Positions 54,102 to 62,672 of a DNA stretch of 64,000 nucleotides are shown piece by piece (within the stretch, counting starts at the first letter, position 1; every line of letters begins with the position of its first letter). The notes beneath the pieces are model-generated. The model ran no database searches. It saw nothing but the letters and a program-made list of their open reading frames with translations, and had not been told where the DNA came from. Origin of the DNA: Jejuia sp040720935 (lineage in GTDB: Bacteria > Bacteroidota > Bacteroidia > Flavobacteriales > Flavobacteriaceae); the NCBI RefSeq assembly GCF_040720935.1, contig NZ_JBFDAE010000001.1:310001-374000 (forward strand). The letters are read 5' to 3'. A program made the position numbers and the translations under genes.

Positions 54102-55464
54102 AAAGAAACTTTACATATTCATTTTTCTCTTCGGATTATTACTTATTCCGCAGATAAATTATGCCCAAGTAGATTTCAATAAAACACCCGATGACGATTT
54201 AGGAATTGTAGAAGATAAATTCCAAGAGTTCTTTTTTGAAGCGCTTAAACAAAAAGGCATTGAGAATTACCAACGCTCTATAGATGCGTTATTGCAATGT
54301 GTGGACATCGATAAATCGCCAGCAATATTATATTTTGAGTTGGGGAAAAATTATATGAAACTCAAAAATTTTGGTGCTGCGGAAGACGCTTTTAAGGAGG
54401 CTGTAAATAAATCGCCCGATAATGAGTGGTATTTAGATGAACTTTACGGGTATTATGTGTCGCAAAACGATTTAAAAAAAGCCCTCAAAACGGTGCAGCA
54501 ACTGGTAAAATACCATCCAGATTATAAGGAAGATTTGGCATCGTTGTATTTGAAGATGGAAAAATTTGATGATGCGCTTGAGATTTTGGATGAATTGGAT
54601 GCTTCTTTTGGGGTTTCAGCGTCGCGAGATATCATGCGAAACAGAATTTATAAAGTTACTGGGAGAGCCGAAGAACAAATTGAAAACTTAGAATCTCGAA
54701 TCGATAACAATCCAGATAAGGAATCTAATTATTTGGCGTTAATTTTTAGGTATAGTGAACAAAACGACAAAGAAAAAGCATTTGAAACTGCAAAGGAATT
54801 ATTAAAAATTAATCCGAATTCTCAAATAGCACATTTAGCCCTTTATAAATTTTATTTGGATGATGATAATACTGAAGAGGCCATAAAATCCATGAAAATT
54901 GTGGTTAAGAGTCATGAAATTAAACCCGATGCAAAAGTTAAAGTACTTTCGGATTTTGTGAATTTTGTTAAAAAGAATCCGCAATACGAACAGGATTTAA
55001 TAGAAGCCACAACCTTACTTGATGGAAAAACGGATGCCAAGACGCTTTCAGATCTAGGATTGTATTATTTAAATAAAGGCGAAGGACAGAAAGCTTTAAA
55101 CTATTTTCAAGATGCATTAAAATTAGATGGAGATAACTTCAATATTTTAAAACATGTATTATTGCTGCATATTGATTTGAAACAATTTGATAGAGCAGAA
55201 ACAAAAAGCGAAAGTGCTATTCAAACATATCCTGCGCAACCATTGTTTTATTTAATAAATGGGGTTGCTTTAAATGAACTGAACAGACCTAATGAAGCTA
55301 TAGAAACATTAGAATCAGGATTGGATTGGATTGTTGATGATGCTAAAATGGAAACCGATTTTTATAAACAATTGGCACAGGCTTATACCGCATTGAACAA
55401 TACTGCCAAATCAAAATCGTTTATGGATAAGGCAAATGCGCTTAAATCAAAAATAGTCGATTAA
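54097..55464 (+). CDS. exported TPR protein, probable ATT start
   Basis: The frame encodes a 455-residue TPR protein. Upstream of the first conventional start (TTG 54292) the same frame runs on through a complete signal peptide, KKKLYIFIFLFGLLLIPQ then INYAQ, and a first acidic segment (VDFNKTPDDDLGIVEDKF). It reaches back to ATT at 54097; the preceding in-frame stop is TAA at 54091. No ATG, GTG or TTG lies between 54094 and 54292. I therefore propose ATT as initiator, overlapping the ABM stop. TPR units include AILYFELGKNYMKLKNFGAAEDAF and ALNYFQDALKLDGDN. It is likely periplasmic, in the envelope operon. Confidence 0.75.
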   Translation: MKKKLYIFIFLFGLLLIPQINYAQVDFNKTPDDDLGIVEDKFQEFFFEALKQKGIENYQRSIDALLQCVDIDKSPAILYFELGKNYMKLKNFGAAEDAFKEAVNKSPDNEWYLDELYGYYVSQNDLKKALKTVQQLVKYHPDYKEDLASLYLKMEKFDDALEILDELDASFGVSASRDIMRNRIYKVTGRAEEQIENLESRIDNNPDKESNYLALIFRYSEQNDKEKAFETAKELLKINPNSQIAHLALYKFYLDDDNTEEAIKSMKIVVKSHEIKPDAKVKVLSDFVNFVKKNPQYEQDLIEATTLLDGKTDAKTLSDLGLYYLNKGEGQKALNYFQDALKLDGDNFNILKHVLLLHIDLKQFDRAETKSESAIQTYPAQPLFYLINGVALNELNRPNEAIETLESGLDWIVDDAKMETDFYKQLAQAYTALNNTAKSKSFMDKANALKSKIVD

Positions 55465-55475
55465 TAAAACTTAAA

Positions 55476-56252
55476 ATGTTGACCTACAAAACATATCTCT
55501 CTGTACTTTTCTTATCAATTACACTTGCTTTAACAGGTTGTAAATCCTCGAAAACGATTTCCGAAGGCGATAAAAATTTTAGACTTTCTGCAAAACAACT
55601 CATTAAGGAGAACGCCAGAAAATCCCCAGATTTTAAAACATTACAATCTAAATTAAAGATCACCTATTCCGAAGGCGAAAAAAGACATTCCCATACGGTG
55701 AGTTATCGCATGCAGAAAGATGAGGTGCTTTGGATGAGTGCTACATTCGGCGTTATAAGAGCTAAAATAACACCTAAAACTGTTGCTTTTTATAACAAGC
55801 TGGACAATACTTATTTTGAAGGCGATTTTGAATACTTTAGCAAGTTATTGGGTACTGATTTAAACTTTGAAAGGGTTCAAAATATTATTTTAGGTGAAGC
55901 ATTGTTCAATTTAAAAGATGAATCCTATAAAGTATCTGTCCATGAAGGTAGTTATCTATTACAACCTAAAAATCAGCGTACACTTTTTGAAATATTTTTT
56001 CTGTTGAATCCTTCACATTATAAAGTGAAGTCGCAACAACTGTCGCAAATTACAGAACAAAGACACTTACAAATCGATTATTTAACACATCAAGAAGTAG
56101 ATACCCAAGTGTTGCCAGAACATATAAAGGTTATTGCGGTTGAAGGTACCGACGAGATGATTGCAGAACTCGAATTCAAATCTGTCTCTTTGAATGAAGA
56201 TTTAAGATTTCCTTTTAAAATACCATCAGGTTTTAAGAAGATAGAACTATAA
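55476..56252 (+). CDS. DUF4292 lipoprotein
   Basis: 258 residues. Lipoprotein signal ending ALTGC (Cys22), followed by a LolA/LolB-like beta-rich region typical of DUF4292 (KLKITYSEGEKRHSHTVSYRMQKDEVLWMSA). Probably outer-membrane anchored, with a role in lipoprotein or lipid handling suggested only by fold resemblance. It follows the TPR gene by 11 nt and overlaps envC by one base (TAATG). Confidence 0.82.
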   Translation: MLTYKTYLSVLFLSITLALTGCKSSKTISEGDKNFRLSAKQLIKENARKSPDFKTLQSKLKITYSEGEKRHSHTVSYRMQKDEVLWMSATFGVIRAKITPKTVAFYNKLDNTYFEGDFEYFSKLLGTDLNFERVQNIILGEALFNLKDESYKVSVHEGSYLLQPKNQRTLFEIFFLLNPSHYKVKSQQLSQITEQRHLQIDYLTHQEVDTQVLPEHIKVIAVEGTDEMIAELEFKSVSLNEDLRFPFKIPSGFKKIEL

Positions 56253-57490
56253 TGCAGTCTAGAAATAATATATTGAAATTTCTTTTTTTAGGACTTCTTT
56301 TTTTGAGTTTTAGTCATTCTGGTTTTAGTCAGAATGATAAACAAAAACAACTGGAAACGCGCAGACAGGAATTACGTCGGGAGATTCAAAAAATTAATGC
56401 CTTACGTGCTGAAAACAAGTCGAAAGAGAAATCCGAGTTATCACAAATTGAAGACTTCAATTATAAAATTAGTGTTTTAAATAACCTGATTAAGGTTACC
56501 AACCAGCAGGCTAATTTATTAACACGGGAAATCAATAACAATCAAAAGCAGATTACCGATCTTAGAAATGAGTTAAAGTTGCTCAAAGAAGATTATGCGG
56601 CTATGATCGTGAAATCCTATAAGAGCAGGAATCAACAAAGTAGGATTATGTTTTTGCTGTCCTCAAACGATTTTAAGCAAGGTTATAAGCGCTTGCAGTA
56701 TATGAAACAATATACAAATCATCAGAAACAGCAAGGTGAAACCATTAAGTCTAAAACTGCCGAATTACAACAAATCAACAAAGATTTACTAGTTCAAAAA
56801 GAAGACAAGCAGAAACTAATTGTTGAGAACAGAACCACGCAAAAGACTTTAGAGAAAGAACGCGCACAACATCAATCATTAATGGCTTCCATTAGGAAGA
56901 ATTTAAGTAAATATGCCTCTCAAATAAAAGCGAAACAAAGAGAAGCTGATAGAATAGATAGAGAAATAGAGCGTATTATTAAAGCAGCTATTGCTTCATC
57001 TAGAAAAAAATCTGGGACTAAAACCACGTCTAGCACATCTACGTTTTCGCTTACTGCTGAAGAAAAGGTTTTAGCTAGTAATTTTGTATCTAATAAAGGG
57101 AAACTGCCATGGCCAGTAGAGAAAGGTTTTGTGAAGTTAGGTTACGGCACACAACGCTCGCCAGTTGACAGGTCGTTAACTATTAAGAGCAATGGTGTGC
57201 GTATTGCTACGGAAAAAGGTACAAAAGCTCGTGCAGTATTTGAAGGTGTGGTAAGCAGAATTATTCTGATAAAAAACGCCAATCCTATCGTTATGATTCG
57301 CCATGGAAACTACATCACAGCTTATAAAAACTTGGGTAAGGTCTCAGTAAAAGAAGGCGATAAAGTATCTACAAAACAAGAAATTGGGGAAGTGTTTACA
57401 AACCCAACTACAGGAGAAACCATACTTAACTTTATTGTTTTTAAAGACTTACAAACGCAAAACCCTGCCAGTTGGATTTATAAGATGTGA
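56252..57490 (+). CDS. envC: EnvC-like murein hydrolase activator
   Basis: 412 residues. Signal peptide (about 1-26), long coiled coil (about 28-245), then a C-terminal LytM/M23-like domain (about 290-410). The metal ligands of active M23 peptidases are missing: the HxGID position reads SNGVRI, the HLY region reads AYKNLG, and the HLHFE position reads ILNFIVF. This is the degenerate, non-catalytic LytM of EnvC/NlpD-type activators, which switch on cell-separation amidases. No amidase gene is in the window. It ends the envelope operon. Confidence 0.87.
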   Translation: MQSRNNILKFLFLGLLFLSFSHSGFSQNDKQKQLETRRQELRREIQKINALRAENKSKEKSELSQIEDFNYKISVLNNLIKVTNQQANLLTREINNNQKQITDLRNELKLLKEDYAAMIVKSYKSRNQQSRIMFLLSSNDFKQGYKRLQYMKQYTNHQKQQGETIKSKTAELQQINKDLLVQKEDKQKLIVENRTTQKTLEKERAQHQSLMASIRKNLSKYASQIKAKQREADRIDREIERIIKAAIASSRKKSGTKTTSSTSTFSLTAEEKVLASNFVSNKGKLPWPVEKGFVKLGYGTQRSPVDRSLTIKSNGVRIATEKGTKARAVFEGVVSRIILIKNANPIVMIRHGNYITAYKNLGKVSVKEGDKVSTKQEIGEVFTNPTTGETILNFIVFKDLQTQNPASWIYKM

Positions 57491-57530
57491 CACAAGTGTC
57501 ATCCTGTCTCGAAGCTTCAGGACTTCAATC
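57488..57530. repeat. degenerate palindromic repeats after envC
   Basis: TGACAC/GTGTCA arms (57488-57501) are followed by TCCTG...CAGGA around CGAAGCTTC. This resembles the repeats after atpG and before the nucleotidyltransferase gene, and lies in a convergent intergenic gap. Confidence 0.4.
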
Positions 57531-57586
57531 CTTAACGCAGAGATTCGTCTTAAATAAATATTTACGCGAAAACAGTTTTTTTTTGA

Positions 57587-57799
57587 TTACAATCTAGTAA
57601 CCACATAACCACGTTTCGTCTTTCTATAATGATTCCCATTCCAGAAATAATAGCGTTTCCCTTTTACTTTTACAATTTTGTAATGTTTGGGAGGTGTTTT
57701 AATTACCGTTACCGAAGCAGGTCTGGTAACTACTCTAGTAGCGCATGACGATAAACTCATCATACAAATAGCGGATAATAAAATAACAAAAGTTCTCAT
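57587..57799 (-). CDS. small lipoprotein with a YYFWNGNHYR motif
   Basis: 70 residues from the ATG at 57799. Lipoprotein signal MRTFVILLSAICMMSLSSC (Cys19), then a basic tail rich in Lys/Tyr: KIVKVKGKRYYFWNGNHYR and TKRGYVV. The last motif recalls small Bacteroidota lipoproteins with a Y-W-G-YYR repeat (DUF6515-like). A 33-residue upstream extension is possible but would bury the signal peptide. Function unknown. Confidence 0.7.
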   Translation of the reverse strand: MRTFVILLSAICMMSLSSCATRVVTRPASVTVIKTPPKHYKIVKVKGKRYYFWNGNHYRKTKRGYVVTRL

Positions 57800-57939
57800 A
57801 GTATTAAGATTTTTGGGTTTACTATAAGACTTAGGTAATAGCAAAAGGTTTAATTGAAGTGATTCGAAAGCACTAAAACTTGTACATTTAGAACTCATTT
57901 CAGAATGAGAAACGGAACGTTTTTTAATTTGTCCCTAGC

Positions 57940-58449
57940 TTAATCAAACAACGCTTTTAACTCAGTAGCCTCATTTGGTTTTATTTTTCCAGCTAACAGA
58001 AGACTCAATTGTTTTCTACGTAAAGCAGCATTAAAACGTTCTTTTTCAATTGCAGTTTCAGGTGTTACTTCAGGAACTTTTACTGGGCGACCTGTTTCAT
58101 CAACAGCCACAAAGGTATAAATAGCTTCGTTGGCTTTTGTTCTCGCTCCAGATTCCCTGTCTTCCATCCAAACATCAATATAAATTTCCATAGAGGTGTT
58201 AAAAGCACGCGACACTTTAGCTTCAACGGTAACAACACTTCCAAGAGGAACGGCACGATTAAAAGCCACATGATTTACCGATGCGGTAACTACAATGCGT
58301 CTGCTATGACGCCTAGCAGAAATACTCGCTGCACGATCCATGCGTGCTAATAATTCGCCACCAAATAAATTGTTTAACGGGTTGGTTTCACTAGGTAAAA
58401 CCATATCGGTCATTGTAGTTTTAGATTGTTCTGGAGTCTTTGCTTTCAT
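57940..58449 (-). CDS. acyl-CoA thioesterase (hotdog fold)
   Basis: 169 residues. NPLNNLFGGELLARMDRAASISARRHS and VNHVAFNRAVPLGSVVTVEAKV are the conserved strands and long helix of the bacterial YciA/BACH-type acyl-CoA thioesterases; YTFVAVDETGRPVKVPEV follows. It hydrolyses acyl-CoA in the cytoplasm. A good promoter element lies upstream on the minus strand. Confidence 0.9.
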   Translation of the reverse strand: MKAKTPEQSKTTMTDMVLPSETNPLNNLFGGELLARMDRAASISARRHSRRIVVTASVNHVAFNRAVPLGSVVTVEAKVSRAFNTSMEIYIDVWMEDRESGARTKANEAIYTFVAVDETGRPVKVPEVTPETAIEKERFNAALRRKQLSLLLAGKIKPNEATELKALFD

Positions 58450-58466
58450 CTATAAATTTTGATGTG

Positions 58467-58475
58467 GCAAAGTTA
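58467..58475 (-). promoter_or_regulatory. -7 promoter element for the thioesterase gene
   Basis: On the minus strand this reads TAACTTTGC, an exact TAnnTTTGC match, with the G 18 nt before the ATG at 58449. Confidence 0.55.
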
Positions 58476-58515
58476 CGTATTAAAGGAGTAAAGTAAGATG
58501 TAATTTTTTGTTAAT

Positions 58516-59451
58516 CTAGTCTAGTTTTTTAACCAACAACCAAGCATCTTTATTATGCGTTTTTTTGATGTTTCTTAAAGCTTTTAGCGCATCAAGTCTG
58601 CCCTCATAACTTGCATAAACCACTTGGTGTAAGCCATATTTATTGGCGCCGATTTTACGAGCGCTAAAACCATCCTGTTTTAATTGAGATACTTTTTTAT
58701 CACAATTTTCCTCAACTCTAAAAGCTCCAGCTACAATATGATAATTGCCCGTTTGTTTGGTAACATTAAGCGTAATTGCAGGTAATGGATTTAAGCTAAA
58801 CGTAGCTTCTTGAATTCTAGTTTCAAGTTGTTGGGTGGCTTGCTCTTGTGCTAATTGGTTATGGGTTTCAATAGTATCCACATAATATTTAGAAGCTCCA
58901 ACACCACCAAGCATCAAAGCAATTAAAGCAACGGCAGCGTATTTTAAATAGCCTCTATTTTTACGTTTTTCAGGTGTGAATGTAATTGGAACTACTTTTT
59001 CAACAGCTTCAACTTTTTCTTTGTAAACCTCACGAGTCACTTCTGTAGATTCAAACTGTGATAAACCAAAAGCATCCGTTAAATAATTTAGATTATAAGA
59101 AGGCTCAAAAACAATTTTCCCTTCGGTATTAAAAATAATTTCGCCTATGTTATTGAAAGTAATTGTTTCACCTTGGGTTAAATAAGATTTTAGGGTTTTT
59201 ACACGTTTTTTAATCTTTTTATTGGCAACCTCAAACGGGAGTTTTTCAACATCAGCAATATAACGCGCTAACAAACCATCATTTTTTTGTATTTGTTCGT
59301 TAAACGAAATGATTTTTTTTGGCGGGTAAAACGTATTGTTTTCTATATTGATTGTAGCAGATTGTCGTTCAGATAAAAAGGCACCAAAGTCAGGCACAAT
59401 AACACATTCATATCTATAAAGTAAATCGCTGATGTAGGTTTCCAGTTGCAT
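58516..59451 (-). CDS. HU-CCDC81-type and SPOR domain membrane protein
   Basis: 311 residues. The N-terminal ~130 residues (LETYISDLLYRYECVIVPDFGAF, TLKSYLTQGETITFNNIGEI) match the paired prokaryotic HU-CCDC81 domains. One membrane helix lies at 169-186, then a linker and a C-terminal SPOR domain at about 234-308 (NYHIVAGAFRVEENCDKKV, QVVYASYEGRLDAL) that binds denuded septal peptidoglycan. The layout puts an HU-like domain in the cytoplasm and SPOR in the periplasm. The start at 59451 is only 4 nt after the promoter TTTG. Confidence 0.87.
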   Translation of the reverse strand: MQLETYISDLLYRYECVIVPDFGAFLSERQSATINIENNTFYPPKKIISFNEQIQKNDGLLARYIADVEKLPFEVANKKIKKRVKTLKSYLTQGETITFNNIGEIIFNTEGKIVFEPSYNLNYLTDAFGLSQFESTEVTREVYKEKVEAVEKVVPITFTPEKRKNRGYLKYAAVALIALMLGGVGASKYYVDTIETHNQLAQEQATQQLETRIQEATFSLNPLPAITLNVTKQTGNYHIVAGAFRVEENCDKKVSQLKQDGFSARKIGANKYGLHQVVYASYEGRLDALKALRNIKKTHNKDAWLLVKKLD

Positions 59452-59454
59452 AAA

Positions 59455-59463
59455 GCAAATTTA
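59455..59463 (-). promoter_or_regulatory. -7 promoter element abutting the HU/SPOR start codon
   Basis: On the minus strand this reads TAAATTTGC, an exact TAnnTTTGC match. Only 4 nt separate its G from the ATG, which predicts a leaderless transcript. Confidence 0.5.
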
Positions 59464-59607
59464 AAAAAATATGGTTTTGATTAAATTTTTCACATAACTA
59501 CTTATTAACAATGTAAACCTTTTTTATGTAAAACGTGATATTCCCACAAAAGCGGAAAACCATATGTGCAAAATATTTCTTTTCTTGTAAGAGAATTAAA
59601 TTTTAAG

Positions 59608-60711
59608 ATGACGGAAAACGATTTGCTTTATACCTTGGCATTACAACATGCATCAAAAGTTGGGGATATTACAGCTAAAAAATTAATAGGACATTGTGGT
59701 TCTGCGGAAGCGGTATTAAAAGAGAAAAAACAAAATTTGCTTAAAATTGATGGTATTGGCGAATTCGTTTTAAACGGATTGTTCGGAAAAAATCATTTAG
59801 CTGATGCTGAAAAGGAATTAGATTTTATCAAGGCGGAAAATATAAAAGTATCTTATTTTAGGGACGTGGATTATCCGGAGAAACTAAAACATTGTATTGA
59901 TGGCCCTATTTTGTTATTTCAAACCGGGAATATTGATTTAAATAAACAACACATTATCAGCATTGTCGGCACTCGAAAAATTACAACAAACGGGATTGCT
60001 TTTTGTGAAAAACTAATAGAAACTTTAAAGCCCTATGATCCAATTATAGTATCGGGTTTCGCTTATGGCACAGATATTACTGCACATAAAAATGCGATAA
60101 AACACAATTTGCAAACCATTGGGTGTTTAGCACACGGATTGAATCAAATTTATCCAAAAGTCCATAAAAAATACATGGTAGATGTGGAGAAAAATGGTGG
60201 TTTTTTCTCTGATTTTTGGAGTACCGATACCTTTGATAAAAACAATTTTTTAAAACGAAACAGAATTATTGCTGGTTTAAGTGAAGCTACAATTGTTATA
60301 GAATCTGCCGAAAAAGGAGGAAGTTTGGTTACTGCCGATATTGCTCATTCTTATAATAGAGATGTGTTTGCGGTGCCTGGACGCACAACCGATCAATTGA
60401 GCATTGGTTGCAATAATCTTATAAAGCACCAAAAAGCCCATATGATGTCCACGCCTTTGGATGTGCCATATATTTTGAATTGGCAATTGGAAGACAAAGA
60501 AAAACCTGCCATACAAAAACAACTTTTTGTTGAATTGGATGCTACCGAAAAAATAATCTATAATTACTTAAAAGACAACGAAAAACAGCAATTGGATGTC
60601 ATTGCTTTAAATTGTGAAATGCCCATTTTTAAAGTGTCAGGAACGTTGTTGAATATGGAGTTAAAGGGTGTTGTAAGACCGCTTCCCGGGAAGTTGTTTG
60701 AGGTTATTTAG
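59608..60711 (+). CDS. dprA: DNA-processing protein DprA
   Basis: About 367 residues. It loads RecA on incoming single-stranded DNA during natural transformation. SIVGTRKITTNGIAFCEKL, VSGFAYGTDITAHKNAI, IGCLAHGLNQIYPKVHKK and FLKRNRIIAGLSEATIVIESAEKGGSLVTA are the Rossmann-like DprA core. The last ~70 residues form the winged-helix domain. I prefer ATG 59608 (MTENDLLYTLALQ); a GTG at 59566 adds 14 residues not expected in the family. Confidence 0.94.
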   Translation: MTENDLLYTLALQHASKVGDITAKKLIGHCGSAEAVLKEKKQNLLKIDGIGEFVLNGLFGKNHLADAEKELDFIKAENIKVSYFRDVDYPEKLKHCIDGPILLFQTGNIDLNKQHIISIVGTRKITTNGIAFCEKLIETLKPYDPIIVSGFAYGTDITAHKNAIKHNLQTIGCLAHGLNQIYPKVHKKYMVDVEKNGGFFSDFWSTDTFDKNNFLKRNRIIAGLSEATIVIESAEKGGSLVTADIAHSYNRDVFAVPGRTTDQLSIGCNNLIKHQKAHMMSTPLDVPYILNWQLEDKEKPAIQKQLFVELDATEKIIYNYLKDNEKQQLDVIALNCEMPIFKVSGTLLNMELKGVVRPLPGKLFEVI

Positions 60712-60721
60712 TTGGGATATC

Positions 60722-60754
60722 AGACCTTTCAGGTTTTAAAAACCTGAAAGGTCT
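60722..60754. repeat. 33-nt palindromic repeat, copy 3 of 3 (with paired changes)
   Basis: Arms AGACCTTTCAGGTTTT (60722-60737) and AAAACCTGAAAGGTCT (60739-60754). Relative to copies 1 and 2 one C is T in the left arm and the partner G is A in the right arm, so pairing is kept. It lies in the convergent gap between dprA and trpS. Confidence 0.85.
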
Positions 60755-60826
60755 CAAAAAAATAGTAATGGGTTTACAATTTGAAAAAATTATAGGAAAA
60801 CCACTCAACCGATATCTTTCGATTAA

Positions 60827-60848
60827 GATCCCTGCCTTCGCAGGAATC
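60827..60848. repeat. CCTGC/GCAGG palindromic repeat at the 3' end of trpS
   Basis: GATCCCTGC then CTTC then GCAGGAATC, an imperfect palindrome of the same family as 34172-34191. It overlaps the last codon of trpS. Confidence 0.55.
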
Positions 60849-61815
60849 AATACCCAACCTTAGTCCGAACCCTGCTTAAAACACCATCAGCAACAATTCT
60901 GGCCTTTTCAGCACCAACTAAAAGTGCTTTATCAATGTCGCCAAGATTGCTCATATAATAATTGTAACGCTCACGAGGTTCAGCAAATTTCTCTAAAATT
61001 AATTCGTATAAGGCTTGTTTTGCATGTCCATAACCATAACCACCGTTTTCGTAATTGGCTTTCATTTCAGCAATTTGAGCATCAGTTGCCAATAAATTAT
61101 AAATAGCAAAACAATTACAGGTTTTCCAATTTTTTGGGTCTTCTAGTGGCGTGCTGTCTGTTTTAATGGACATAATTTGCTTACGCAATTTTTTATCCGC
61201 CAAAAAAATATTGATGGTATTGTTTCGGCTTTTACTCATTTTTTCACCATCGGTACCGGGAACCAACATGGTGTTTTCTTGAATTTTCCCTTCGGGCAAT
61301 ACAAAAGTATCTCCCACTTGTGCGTGAAAACGAGACGCTACATCACGCGTCATTTCGATATGTTGTAATTGATCTTTACCTACGGGAATAATGTTGGCGT
61401 CATACAATAGAATATCGGCGGCCATTAGCATAGGGTAGAAAAATAATCCTGAATTCACATCTTCCAATCTATCTGCTTTATCTTTAAAACTATGAGCTAA
61501 AGTTAAACGTTGGTATGGAAAAAAACAGCTTAAATACCATGACAACTCAGTTACTTGCGGAATATCACTCTGTCTGTAAAACACGGTTTTTTCAATATCC
61601 AATCCAAAGGCTAACCAAGTAGCTGCGGTAGAATAGGTGTTTTCGCGTAACGTTGCGGCATCCTTAATTTGAGTCAACGTGTGCAAATTTGCTATAAATA
61701 AGTAGGAATCGTTTTTAGGATTTTCAGCCATTTTAATAGCTGGCATAATTGCGCCTAAAATATTTCCTAAATGTGGTGTTCCTGTACTTTGTATGCCCGT
61801 GAGTATTCTTGCCAT
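60847..61815 (-). CDS. trpS: tryptophan--tRNA ligase
   Basis: 322 residues, class I aminoacyl-tRNA synthetase. The HIGH-type motif is TGTPHLGN near the N-terminus and the KMSKS motif is GEKMSKSRNN. QSDIPQVTELSWYLSCFFP and LMAADILLYDANIIPVGKDQLQH are typical of TrpRS. The leader carries a palindromic repeat ending about 6 nt before the ATG. Confidence 0.96.
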   Translation of the reverse strand: MARILTGIQSTGTPHLGNILGAIMPAIKMAENPKNDSYLFIANLHTLTQIKDAATLRENTYSTAATWLAFGLDIEKTVFYRQSDIPQVTELSWYLSCFFPYQRLTLAHSFKDKADRLEDVNSGLFFYPMLMAADILLYDANIIPVGKDQLQHIEMTRDVASRFHAQVGDTFVLPEGKIQENTMLVPGTDGEKMSKSRNNTINIFLADKKLRKQIMSIKTDSTPLEDPKNWKTCNCFAIYNLLATDAQIAEMKANYENGGYGYGHAKQALYELILEKFAEPRERYNYYMSNLGDIDKALLVGAEKARIVADGVLSRVRTKVGY

Positions 61816-61820
61816 AATAT

Positions 61821-61838
61821 TACCTGCGGAGGCAGGTA
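61821..61838. repeat. CCTGC/GCAGG hairpin in the trpS leader
   Basis: TACCTGC (61821-61827), GGAG, GCAGGTA (61832-61838). In the trpS transcript the hairpin sits just before the start codon and could mask the ribosome entry site. Confidence 0.6.
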
Positions 61839-61917
61839 TCTCTTTAATTAATATTCAATACTAATATTTGCGAAAGCAAAGGTAATCGATTTCGTAAAAA
61901 TCCTCAATACAATTACG

Positions 61918-61925
61918 TATTTTTG
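61918..61925 (+). promoter_or_regulatory. -7 promoter element for plsC
   Basis: TATTTTTG is an exact TAnnTTTG match (followed by GC), its G 6 nt before the ATG at 61932. An in-frame TTG at 61923 lies inside the element and is therefore not the start. Confidence 0.5.
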
Positions 61926-61931
61926 GCAGGA

Positions 61932-62672
61932 ATGATAGTTTTTAAGTATATATTCTGGTTACTCTACCGCATTTGGTTTTACATTCTTGTGGGTTTGCCC
62001 ATCTTGATTTTGTTGCCCGTGCTTTTAATATCCATATCCAAAGAATCTTGGTACCCTTTCTTTTTTAAAATTGCTCGCTTTTGGGCCAAGTTTATTTTGA
62101 TAGGTATGGGGTTTAAATACAGCATAGAACGAGAGCAAGTCCCAGAAAAGGATAAGAGCTATATGTTTATTGCGAACCATACTTCGATGGCAGATATTAT
62201 GTTGATGTTAGTAGCTGTAAAAAATCCTTTTGTGTTTGTTGGAAAAAAGGAGCTGACTAAAATTCCGCTTTTCGGCTTTTTTTATAAGCGCACTTGTATT
62301 GTGGTTGACAGAAGTTCTGCAAAAAGCCGACATGCTGTTTTTTTAAGAGCACAAAGACGACTGAAACAAGGGTTGAGCATTTGTATTTTTCCTGAAGGAG
62401 GTGTGCCCGAAGAACATATTATGCTTGATGAATTTAAAGATGGTGCGTTCCGATTGGCAATAAACCATCAAATACCAATTGTACCCATGACGTTTGCTGA
62501 TAATAAAAAACGATTTTCCTATACTTTTTTTAGTGGAAGTCCTGGGAAAATGCGAGCCAAGATTCATAAATTTATTGAAACCAAAGGGCTGACTATTGAA
62601 AATACGAGGGCTTTGAATGATAGGTCTAAAGAGATTATTTTAGAGCAGTTAAGAGTTTTTAGAAGCTATTGA
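61932..62672 (+). CDS. plsC: 1-acyl-sn-glycerol-3-phosphate acyltransferase
   Basis: Makes phosphatidic acid from lysophosphatidic acid. About 246 residues with an N-terminal membrane segment (YIFWLLYRIWFYILVGLPIL). The catalytic NHX4D motif is NHTSMAD, and the FPEGG motif follows at the substrate site (CIFPEGGVPEEH). The ATG 61932 is chosen because the alternative TTG overlaps the promoter. Confidence 0.9.
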   Translation: MIVFKYIFWLLYRIWFYILVGLPILILLPVLLISISKESWYPFFFKIARFWAKFILIGMGFKYSIEREQVPEKDKSYMFIANHTSMADIMLMLVAVKNPFVFVGKKELTKIPLFGFFYKRTCIVVDRSSAKSRHAVFLRAQRRLKQGLSICIFPEGGVPEEHIMLDEFKDGAFRLAINHQIPIVPMTFADNKKRFSYTFFSGSPGKMRAKIHKFIETKGLTIENTRALNDRSKEIILEQLRVFRSY

